Source: Euptelea pleiosperma
Taxonomy: Eukaryota > Streptophyta > Magnoliopsida > Ranunculales > Eupteleaceae
Direction: 5' to 3'
Length of the DNA: 64,000 nucleotides
Assembly (NCBI GenBank): GCA_035048495.1
Contig: CM068553.1
Location: 25,561,978 to 25,625,977 of the forward strand
The notes under the pieces were generated by a model. That model saw only the letters and a list, made by a program, of their open reading frames with translations, was not told the origin of the DNA and did no database searches. Of the stretch, positions 12,401 through 24,400 are shown piece after piece. How positions within the stretch are numbered: position 1 is the stretch's first letter; each line of letters begins with the position of its first letter. A program made the translations under genes and the position numbers.

Positions 12401-15400
12401 CAAAGAGAGAAAAGAGGGACAGATATGTCATGTATATACTCACATGACCTCATTTATATGGAGAACATCACATTGACAAAAATACCCCTATAGGTATTCA
12501 CAATACTACCCCTAATACATGTAAAATACGTAAATACATACGTATCTGATAACACTCCCCCTCAAGTTGATGCATAGATATCTCTCATTCCCAACTTGCA
12601 TAAACACTTGTGAAGTTGCCAACTGGGAACTCCCTTAGTGAAGACATCAGCAACTTGTTCATCTGTCTTTACAAACGGAGTACACACTTCCCCAGATACA
12701 ATCTTCTCTCTGATGAAGTGGCAGTCCACCTCAATGTGCTTGGCTTGATCATGCTGAATTAGGTTGTGGGCAATGCTGATAGCGGCCTTGTTATCACAGT
12801 ACAGAGTAACAGAACCCGAGATGGGGAAGCCAAGTTCAGCCACTAACATCTTCAACCAGAGCATCTCACATAGACCATGGGCATTGCCCTGAACTCTGCC
12901 TCTACACTGGATCTAGCAACTACAGGTTGCTTCTTGCTGCGAGGTGACTAGGTTGCCTCCAACAAAGGTGCAATACCCTAAAGTAGATCTCCTAGCATCC
13001 TTGGAGCCTGCCCAGTCTGCATCAGTATACGCCTCGACTCGCATGTGGCCATTCTCAGAAGACCTCAGCTAGGTTCTGACTTAAGGTACTTCAGGATCCT
13101 GTGTGTTGCTTCCAAATGAATGTCTTTAGGTGAGTGCATGTACTGACTGATGACACTCACTGCATAGGCAATGTCAGGTCTAGTCGGAGAGAGATAGATT
13201 AATCTCCCAACTAGTCTCTGAAAGCTCCCTACATCCTCTAGTGGCTCACCACTGGCATCTGCTAACTTGTAATTCTACTCTATAGGTGTCTCCACTGGCT
13301 TGGATCCCAACTTGCCTGAATCTCTCAGCAGGCCTAAGACATACTTCCGTTGAGAGATGAAGATCCATTGACTGGACCTTGCAACTTCTATACCTAGGAA
13401 ATAATTGAGAGGTCCTAGATCCTTGGTTTCAAACTCCCTTGCTAGATGGCGTTTCATCTTAGCCACCTCTTCTGCATCATTCCCTGTAAGAATGATATCG
13501 TCAACATAAACAATGAGGGCAATGATGCTCTTCCCTATGTGCTTTACAAATAGGGTGTGATCGGCTTGACTCTAAGTGTAACCTAGCTTCTTCACTGCTA
13601 GGGTGAACCTTTCGAACCATGCTCTCGGAGATTGCTTAAGCCAATAGAGAGCTTTCCTCGGACGACACACTTTGCTGATGTCACTTGGTGGAGTAAATCC
13701 AGGAGGAGGTACCATATAGACTTCCTCATGCAGGTCACCATGAAGAAATGCATTCTTCACAACCAGCTGATGCAAAGACCATGCCTGGTTTGCTGCAGGT
13801 GCAAAGGTCTCCACATAGTCAATCCTATAGGTCTGAGTATATCCCTTGGCTACCAGTCTCGCCTTGTACTTCTCCGCTGAGCCATCGACCTTGTACTTCA
13901 CTATGAACACACATCTACATCCAACAGGCTTCTTGCCTCTTGGCAAGTCAACAAGCTTCCACATGTTGTTCTTATCCAAGGCCTTTATTTCTTCTACCAT
14001 AGCGGCTTTCCATCTAGGATGTGCTAACCCTTCTGCCACGGAATAGGGAATGGAAATAGTGGAAACTGATGTGACAAAGGCTCTGTATGAAGAGGACAAG
14101 GCACTGTGTAAAACAAAGTTACTCAATGGATGCTGAGTATAACTTCTGGTGCCTTTTCTAATAGCAATGGGATGATCAGAATCATCAGCAAAAAAGGGAA
14201 TGACAAGTATAGAGAGAAAGGGAGGATTACCTGGATCCAAGGAGTGAGCCACTGGTACGAGATCAGCTATGACTTTCTCCCTTCTACTATAGACTTTAAG
14301 GTCCTTCGAAGCTCCAGGAACATTGTCAGACACACTAATAGTTGGAGTAGATGAAAACCTCTCAAACACTAGAGGAGGTGATAGAAATATAATAGGAAGA
14401 GGAACATTCCACCTCTCTTCACTACTATTCTCCTCCTGAAGAGAGGCGGAGGAGAAAAAAAAATAGTTCCTCACGGAAGGTGACATACATGGACAAACTT
14501 CTTCCCGGAGGATGGATGGTAACATTTGTACCCTTTATGGGTAGAAGAATAACCAAGGAAAACACACTTCAGCGCTTTGGGATCAAGTTTGGTATGATGG
14601 GGACCCAAAATATGTACATAACATGCACTACCAAAGATGCGATGTTGAATTGCAAATAAGGGAGAGCTGGAAGAAAGGACCTGACGAGGAGACTTGAATT
14701 TAAGAACACGAGATGGCTTTCTGTTAGTGAGATAGGCAGCAGTCAACACAGCATCAGACCGATAAGATATGGGGACATTGGCACCGATCAAAAGAGGTCG
14801 AGCTACCTCAGTTAAATGACACATTTTCTTCTCAGCTACACCATTTTGTTGAGGGGTGTAACTGCAAGAATTCTGGTGACAAATCTCATGATCTAAGAAA
14901 TACTATTGAAGACCCCCATACATATATTCTCCACCTTGGTCCAAACGAAGGACATTGATGGAGGCACCATACTGGGTTTGGATCAACTTATGAAAACCTT
15001 TTAAGATGGAATGAACCTCATCCTTGGTTTTCATGAGATAAACCTATATACACCGAGTATAATCATCAACAAAAGTAACAAAATAGCGGAAGCAAAAAAT
15101 AGAAACAGTAGGGGAAGGACCCCAAACATCAGAATGCACAAGATCAAAAGAAATAGAGTTGCGATTACCTCTTAAGGGATATTAAGAGCGACAATGTTTA
15201 GACAACTCACAAGTCTCACAATATAAATCAGACAATAAAACCGAAACAAATAAAGCTGGAAATAAGTGTTTCATGTACTGAAAAGAGACATGCCCCAAAT
15301 GGGCATGCCAACGTAAAATTGAAGCTATCCTACTACTAGTACTAGAAAAAGACTGCAATGCTTGGGTCTTCCCCCTCACATTGATGCAGCTCACCCAAAG

Positions 15401-18400
15401 TTGGACCACCTTTACCTTTTCTTGTAGAGGCCGAACCTTATGGCGCTTACTCCCTTTTGCGATATGCTAGGGTTTGTGGAAGGAGCGCAATCTCAGGGTG
15501 TTCAAGAATAGGGAGATCTCGGTGAAGAATATCATTCTGAACATTAAAGGTCTCTTGTTTTTGTGGTCCAAAGTTTTTAAGGAGTGCCATAGCCAATTTT
15601 TTGAGGATTTCGTTTTCCGGTGGGAATTGATTTGTAAGAGAGATCTAGTTTAATTTTCTCTTTGCTTTTCCTTTTTTCGTTTTTGGCGCTGATGTGGCGT
15701 TTTTGGCAAAGGGGTCATCTCGACACCTTAGGGATTTCTTGTACAGTCCTCTTTCCTTCAATGAACTCACACTTATCAAAAAAAAAAGTGGTGAAACAGC
15801 GAACTTTCCAAAACATTCCGAACCATTTCGAAATATTCCCAAAATCACGAAATCATTTTTTTTTTTGGATTGTATTGGATTGGCTCGGCGAAACATAACA
15901 AAACATTACGAAACGAAATGAAACAAAACATATGAAACATTACAAAATTTTAAACCATGCAAGTGATGAATACTCTTTAATTGATCGTCTCAAACATCAT
16001 CTCCAACATGTAATTGACATCAAAGACTAGGCCCATTAAAATATTTTCTTGGTATCAAAATTGCTCATTTTAGAGATGGCATTTTATTTCTCAAAGAAAG
16101 TATGTTGTTGATATTCTTCGTGTTGTTGGAATACATGGAACTAAACCGAGTAATACTCCTCTTGAAGTCAATCATCTCCTCTCAGCTGATGAAGGAGATC
16201 TCTTCTCATACCCAAGTAGTTACCAGCGTCTAGTGGATCACCTCATTTATTTCAAAATCACTTGGCCCGATCTTACCTATATAATTGGGGTAGTTAGTTA
16301 GTTCATGCGTGCAACCAGAGTGATGCACATGGAAGTTGTGTGTCGCTTTCTCCAATAGATTAAGTTTGCACTAGATTAAGGGTGGTAACTATATCGTGTT
16401 ATCAGATACGTAGAAATACATATTTTTCTTGTATAGGGGTAGTTCTATAAATACCTCTTATGAGGGGTATACTTGTCCTTTTTATGTAACCCTTTCTATA
16501 AATAAGATTTATAGGGTCATTGTGAATTAAGCACAATTGACATCCTTTCTCCCTCACTTCTCTACTCTCTATTCTCTCTCCTCCAAACCGAACCCTAACC
16601 CTAATTCCTCAAATCCAACTTGGTATCAAAGCCATCTGCCGTCGAGGCTTGCCGGAGTGTTTTTGGGTACAAACCAGAGGCAACTTGACGTCTACTGACG
16701 TCATCATACCGCAAGCTGACGTCATCAGCTCTATGGACACGAAAATCGAGGTTTGTTGAAACCTTTGCCATTTGATAGAGAACATTTTTTGCTGTTTTTT
16801 GGTTTTTTTGGGAATTTTTGGGATCCATTTGAGGGGTTTTTTGGCCAATCTTCGAGTTTTTTCGAAAAACCCAGTTTGTAAACCAGCTTGATTTTCAAAC
16901 CCTTAATGGATTTGTTGAGGGGTTTTGTTGCTTCGATCTAGTCCCCCCCAATCCCAGGAACATGGAGCCACCTCACTCGAACCAATCCATTAACTATTGA
17001 GGATTGTGGGAGGTTTTCTCTCCTCTACAGTTACCGTCGGTCTCTTCTTTGGCTACATTGACCATCGGCTTGGTCCAAAAACTCCCTAAATCACCACAAA
17101 ACACCATTATATCTCCCCTCCAATGGTTTGCTCTTCATAGTAGATCCTCCACCACCTCCCGTGGTTCCTTCACCTTCCTTGGTTTCTCCATCCGGGTCAG
17201 ACGTGAGCACCGAAGTTCCCTCCAGTGGAGTTGGAGGCCCTATAGTGCAGCACTTAGCCTATGAGAACCCGAGTTTGCAGATCAACTCAGTGAAGTTAGA
17301 TGACAAGAACTACTAACGCTGGGCTCAGGCTGCACGGTTGTTCATTGGGGGCCGTGGGAAACTTGGCCACACTACAGGCAATACGGTTGAGCCTCCCAGA
17401 TCTGATCCCTCTCATCGATAGTGGCAGACAGATGATCTTACTATCATGTCATGGCTCCTCAACTCTATGGAGCCTGATATCAGTGAGAGTTTCTTATTCA
17501 TGCGCACAACGAAGGAGATTTGGGAGATCACTGAGAAGACCTATTCGCAGCAACAGAACGATGTACGAGCATTTCAGCTGAGACAGACTATCTCCCACTT
17601 TCGGCAAGGGGAGAAGTCTCTTTCTCAGTACTATACTGCTCTTCGTACCTTGTGGCAGGAGCTTAATCATTATTACTCCTATCAGCCTCTCAATCCCACG
17701 GAGATTGCCCCCTTTTGTCGATATATAAAGAAGGGTCGGATCTTTGATTTTCTTGCTGGCCTCAATCCTTCTTATGAACTGGCTCGTGTTCAGATCTTGA
17801 GTAGCAGGGTGGATCTTTCCTCTCTCTGTGAGGTGTACGCCTCTCTTCAGAGTGAAGAGAGTAGGCGGATCTCTCTTCAGAGTGAGCATCTCATTCCAAA
17901 GCGATCAGCGCTAGCTACCTCTCCTGCTAATCAGCCTCAGCAGTCACAGCAGCCTCCGAGAGGCTCATCTTATCAGACTCCTATCTCAGCTCCATCCGAT
18001 GCTCCTACTAGACCTTCTTCTAGGAAGTCCTTGACTAGAGAGAGGCCCAAGTGCGATTTCTGTGGCAAGTTAGGGCATGTGCGTGCCAAATGTTGGAAGT
18101 TACAAGGTCGCCCTAGCAAGCCAGGGTCTTCTGGTGCTCATACTACCAGTGTGGATACTTCGGGTCTAGCTCCTCCTGGACAGTCCCTGACTACCTCTCC
18201 GACTGGTGGTATCTTAGCCACAAAGCTTGCAGGCCTTCGACGATTGCTTCGGCAACTGGATGGTCCTTCTGCCACATCGTCCACCTCTTTTGCCCAGTCA
18301 GGTAACCCTAGACCTGCTCATCATGTGTCTCTTCCATCATCCAGTCCCACTTAGATCATTGATTCTGTGGCTTCAGAACACATGACGGGCATGTCTTCCT

Positions 18401-21400
18401 TATTTTTCAGTTATACTATCCGTTCTGGCCGTGATAAGGTGAAGACAGCTGATGGCACCTTATCTTCTATGCCTGGGAAAGGGAATATCCTTCCCTCTCC
18501 CCAATTGCTTCTTTCATCTGTTTTGCATGTTCCCAGATTTACTTCTAACCTACTTTCTGTTAGTGCTTTAACTAAAACCCTAAACCGCAGTGTCACTCTT
18601 TCCCCTACTTCTTGTGTCTTTCAGGACCTAGAGACGAGGAGGACGATTGGCACTGGACATGAAGCTAATGGCCTCTACCTTCTAGATGGACACCTTCCTG
18701 AGCCCACAACACTACAGTCTTCTGCTAGTAGTAGTAGGATACATGTTGTTTTGAACTGGCATGCTCGTCTAGGGCATGTCTCTTTTCAGTATTTGAAACT
18801 TTTATTTCCTAGTTTGTTTACTTCTGTTTCTTTTTCTGCTTTACACTGTGAGACATGTAAGCTCTCCAAGCATTGTAGATCCAATTATCCATCCAGAGGT
18901 AATAGAAGTTCTACTTGTTTTGACATTGTGCATTCTGATGTATGGGGACCTTCCCCAACTACTTCTATCTTTGGCTTCCGCTACTTAATTTCCTTTGTTG
19001 ATGATCATACTAGGTGTACATGGGTTTATCTCATGAAAACCAAAGATGAAGCTCATTCCATCTTTCAGGATTTTCATAAGATGATCCAAACTCAGTATGG
19101 TATCTCCATCAAGGTTCTTCGTACTGACCAGGGTAGAGAATATATGTATGGGGGCCTTCAACACTACCTTCTTGACCATAGGATTTGTCATCAAAATTCT
19201 TGTAGCTACACCCCTCAATAGAATGGTGTAGCTGAGAGAAAAATGCGACATTTGACTGAGATAGCTAGATCTCTTTTGATTGGCTCTCATGTCCCCAAAA
19301 CCTATTGGTTAGATACTGTGTTGACGGCTACCTACTTGAGTAACAGAACACCCTCTCGTGTTCTCAATTTTAAATCTCCTCTTCAGGTTCTTTCACCTGA
19401 TTCTCCTATTTTCTCTGTTCCTCCTCGCATCTTTGGGTGTGTATGTTATGTACATATCCTTGGTCCTCATCGCACCAAACTTGATCCCAAAGCACTCAAG
19501 TGCGTCTTTCTCGGTTACTCATTTACCCATAAAGGGTACAAGTGTTACCATCCATCCTCTAGGAAGAAGTTTATATGCATGGATGTCACCTTCCGTGAGG
19601 AGCTTTCTTTTTTCTCTCCCACCTCTCTTCAGGGGGAGGGTAGTAATGAAGAGAGGTGGAATGTTCCTCTTCCTGCTATATCCCTATCTCCTCCTCTAGA
19701 GTTTGAGCGGCCTCCACCCACTCATACTACTACTGTGATGGATAGTGCTCCTGGAGCTCAGAATGAGCTCAAAGTCTATAGTAGAAGGGCAACAGTCACA
19801 GCTGATCCAGGACCAGTGGTTCTTTCCTCGGATCCAGGTAATCCTCCATCTCTCCCTATACCTGTCATTCCCTTGTCTACTGATGATTCTGATCTTCCTA
19901 TTGCTATTAGAAAATGCATCAAAAGTTGTACTCAACATCCTTTGAGCAACTTCGTTTCCTACGATGCTTTGTCACCTTCATACAGAGACTTTATCACATC
20001 AGTTTCCACCATTCCCACTCCCTCTTCCATGGCAGAAGGGTTAGCACACCCTAGATGGAAAGCTGCTATGGTAGAAGAAATGAAGGCGCTAGATAAGAAC
20101 AAAACTTGGGAGCTTGTTGATTTGCCAAGAGGCAAGCCGGTTGGATGCAGATGGGTGTTCACAGTGAAGTACAAGGCCGATGGGTCGGGAGAGAAGTACA
20201 AGGCCAGACTGGTTGCCAAAGGGTACACTCAGACCTACGGGATCGACTATGTGGAAACCTTTGCACCAGTGGCAAAGATGAACTCCATCAGAGTTTTGTT
20301 GTCTGTAGCAACAAACTAAGCATGGCCTTTGCATGAGCTGGATGTGAAGAATGCGTTCCTTCATGGTGATCTGCATAAAGAGGTCTATATAGTACCTCCT
20401 CCAGGGTTCACTCCCTCAGGGGACATCAACAAGGTGTGTCGTCTGAGGAAAGCCCTCTACGGGCTTAAGCAATCCCCCAGAGCTTGGTTTGAGAGATTCA
20501 CTCTAGCAGTGAAGAAGCTGGGATATACTCAAAGCCAAGCCGATCACACCCTATTTGTGAAGCACCTAAGGAAGAGCACTACGGCCCCATCGTCTATGTT
20601 GACGATATCATTCTGACAGGGAATGATGCAAAGGAGGTGATCAAGCTAAAGGATCATCTAGTAGACGAGTTTGAGACCAAAGATCTGGGACTCCTCAAGT
20701 ACTTTCTTGGCATAGAAGTTGCAAGATCCAGCCAAGTGATCTTCATCTCACAAAGGAAGTACGTCCTAGATCTATTGAAGGACTCTGGCAAGCTGGGAGC
20801 TAAGCCAGTGGAGACACCCATAGAGCAGAATCACCAGCTGGCCGACTCGAGTAGTATACCTTTACAGGATGTGGGGAGCTTTCAGAGATTGGTTGGAAGG
20901 TTGATCTACCTCTCCTTGACTTGTCCAGACATTGCCTATGCAGTCACTGTTATCAGTCAGTAATGCATTCTCCTAGGGAAATTCACTTAGAGGCAGCTTA
21001 CGGGATATTGAGATACCTCAAGTCTGCCCCTGGCCGAAGCCTCATTTTTCAGAAGAATGGCCACATGAGAGTAGAGTCATATACTGATGCAGATTGGGTT
21101 GGTGCCAAGGATGACAGGAGATCTACCTCAGGCTATTGCACCTTTGTGGGAGGCAATCTGGTTACCTAGAGGAGCAAGAAGCAACCAGTAGTTGCTAGAT
21201 CCAGTGCAGAGGCAGAATTTAGGGCAATGGCCCATGGCTTGTGTGAGATACTCTGGCTGAAGATGTTGGTGGCTGAACTTGGCTTTCCAGTCTTGGGACC
21301 CATGAGCTTGTACTGTGATAACAAAGCGGCTATCAGCATTGCTCACAATCCAGTGCAACATGATCGGGCCAAGCAGATTGAAGTGGATCGCCACTTCATT

Positions 21401-24400
21401 CGAGAGAAGATTGTATCTTGGAAGGTTTGTACCCCCTTTGTGAAGACAGATGAGCAAGTAGCAGATGTCTTCACCAAAGAAGTTCCCAATTGGCAACTTC
21501 ATAGATGTTTATGCAAGTTGGGCATGAAAGATATCTATACGCCAACTTAAGGGGGAGTGTTATCAGATACGTAGAAATACGTATTTTTCTTGTATAGGGG
21601 TAGTTCTGTAAATACCTCTTATGAGGGGTATACTTGTCCTTTTTATGTAACCCTTTCTATAAATAAGATTTATGGGGTCATTGTGAATTAAGCACAATTG
21701 ACATCCTTTCTCCCTCTCTTCTCTACTCTCTATTCTCTCTCCTCCAAACCGAACCCTAACCCTAATTCCTCAAATCCAACTTATCGTTCAATTGTCTACT
21801 TTCGTATTTTTGCATGTTCCAATGCAGACAGGGCTGGGTTGGTTTCTGATAGCCGCTCTACCTCAAGCTATTGAGGATAATCTTCTCATTTGGAAAAGCA
21901 AGAAACAAACAGTTGCAACCAAATGAGTGCAAAGGCTAAATATTGATCTATGGCATTTATTGCATGTAAGTTAACATGGCTCAAACAACTCATGACTGAG
22001 TTGAGAATTAATGCTTCAACCCCCATGGAGATGTTTTGCGACAATCAAGTTGGCATTCATATCGCTACTAACCTTGTCTTCCTCCTCCATAAGCAGACCA
22101 AGGACATTGAGATAGATTGTCATTTTATTCATGATAAGGTCCAGTCTGGCGAGATTACCCCACCTTACACTAAATCCAGTGAATAAGTTGCAAATATCCT
22201 CACAAAAGTACTTTCGAAACCAAGGCATTCTACGTTTTTGTCCAAGCTGGCCAGTGGGCATGTTCAATATTCATGCTCCAACTTGAAAGGGAGTATAAGA
22301 GAAGATATGGGTTTTTTCCCATTTATTTTGGGTTTGGGTCTATTACTTATATGTTGGATGTATCTTGGCATGTAAGCCCATTATCTTGGCCCATAGGCCC
22401 AGTTATATATGGTAACCACTTTATATAATGAAATTTGGGATGAGAAAACTACACTCTCTATCTTCTTGCCCTACAAGCATGATTTGAAATGTTTACAGCC
22501 ATGGATAATATGATAGTTAACTGACCGGGAATGGATTAAAGACTGGGAGATGAGGAAGCAAAAGTTTTCAAAAGAATAAGATATTGAAAGATAGGAGCAG
22601 AAGCAAGTCTGAGAGTATGGCTGAAGAGGCATAGGTTCTCAAAAGTACAAGACCAAAGCACCAAGAAAGCATATTCTACAAAAAATGTTTTTAAAAGTGG
22701 AGTTTGAATATTTATCAAGTCAAAGCTAAATCATAAACTAACTTAGTAACTGTTGTTATAATTAACAACTTAACATTTCAAATTTCAGTAGTATCTAGAT
22801 CCCAAAAATGATGAATAAAAATACAAATAAAAAAGAAAAAAGAAGTAAAATAGAAACAGCATAAAACTAGATTAATAAAGATGGAGTTCTTGGACTCGAG
22901 GCAACACTGAAATAACAGTGGGAGAAAAAGAAAGTTCTGAAGTGGGACTGAGAACCCAAAACAGCAGTGACATCTCCACTGAGTAAGACTTGATACTTAT
23001 ACAACTGCATCCAGAAAGCATATAAAAGACTCCCTCGATAAGTATGAAAGCACAGAGATAAAAAGCGGAACTGACTATTACTTATGGGCAATGCAATTTT
23101 TTTCTTACTTGACCTTCTAAAGAAATTAGAAATATCTAAAAATGCATTACAAAATCAAATGTTGACCTGCTCAAGTACAGAGATCAACTCCATAGCAGTA
23201 GCTTTGAATTGGCGAGACAGGGCTATAAGATCTGGATCTTGCTCTGCTTGCTCCATCTCTAATTAAGATAAAAATGAGAAAGCATCTCAGCATTTGGACA
23301 GAGGAAGACTTGAAGCTAGATCTCAACATCCACCACGTCACTGAAAATGTTATAATAAACTTAGAGCAGATAACTGAGAATATTTTTTGCAGGATCACAT
23401 ATACATTAGTAGTCTTTTTTTTTCATAAGTAAATAATCCACTAAATTTATTGTAAATCAAGTAATTCATTTAAATATGTATCAGCCTTACTAATAAAAAA
23501 ATATATATGTATCAGCCTCCAGCAGATATATGACACAACATTAAGTTTCAGGCTATTCTGCAGTGACTGAGTAGGATAGATGTCAAAAATTCTTATAATA
23601 TGACTTTCAAGTTTTCGTTGATGGGGAGCTTATGGGTCTCCCCTGCTATGTAACAAAGACATGGACGTCTAGCGGTTTCCGACACTGATATGAGGTGTCA
23701 AACATACCACAAACCCAATATGCTGAAACCCCCACAGTCTATTCCATATGTTCAAAGATATTTTTTAAATTACTTTAATTCATGTTAAGTATACAAGATA
23801 GTAAGTGTGTATTTACATAAGCTGATACACATTAAAATCATATACACAATATATATAATAGCTGAAAACAAAATGGTTGAATAAATTAAGTTTGTTTGAA
23901 CAACTGTGTCGCATGTCTGACACTTGATTACAACATGGTGTCTGACACGGAAAATACCTAGAAAATGGAATGTCCCTTATTTTTTATTAGGTGGATTATT
24001 AGAGGCTTCTGACCGTATGGATGTTTGGCCCATCCCTAGATGGACCTAACTCCTAAGTAATAAAAATCGGCCTGATTAGTGATTTCTAACCTTTGAATCT
24101 GAGTGCCCCAAATACTGCTAGAAATCCACGGTTAAAAATAAACCATGAAAAAGACTTCTAATCCAATGGATAGAAATCAGGATGAATTTTCGTATGTAAG
24201 TCCAACTAGGGATGGGCCAGACATCTATACGGTCAGTGGTCTCTAAGAGTATGCCACGTGTAAGGTGCACGTGCATCGCACGCGGCGTCCTCCTAGTATT
24301 GTTTGACAACAAAAGTAGAAATACATAGCATAGGGTCTAAGGTGAGTCAACCCTAAGAACTAAAGTGCATTACAGATTCTTCTTTGGTTTAAGAAAACTT

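Larger units (their letters stand above)
16397..21781 (+). mobile_element. complete Ty1/copia retrotransposon (copia #3)
   Basis: 5' LTR 16397-16620, primer-binding site TGGTATCAAAGC (16621-16632), leader, gag, protease, integrase, RT, RNase H, polypurine tract AAGGGGGAG (21549-21557), 3' LTR 21558-21781. The two 224-bp LTRs differ at 4 positions (98.2% identity), which indicates a recent insertion. The 5-bp sequence TATCG stands at 16392-16396 and again at 21782-21786 as the target duplication. LTR ends are TG...CT rather than TG...CA. The coding region has several stops and frameshifts, so it is non-autonomous now. It sits inside old copia #4 and inside LON2 intron 5, antisense to LON2. Confidence 0.95.

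Noticed and set aside
13572..14525. A 317-codon minus-strand frame as a host gene
   Set aside because: It contains copia RT motifs ([25 protein letters not shown]) and lies within copia #2.
16580..16620. Interstitial telomere
   Set aside because: Only two CCCTAA units, conserved at the same place in every LTR of the family, so it is an LTR motif.
17494..17889. Open minus-strand frame of 131 codons inside copia #3 (and the equivalent at 2178-2573 in copia #1)
   Set aside because: Antisense shadow of gag; the same shadow appears in both copies because the DNA is homologous.
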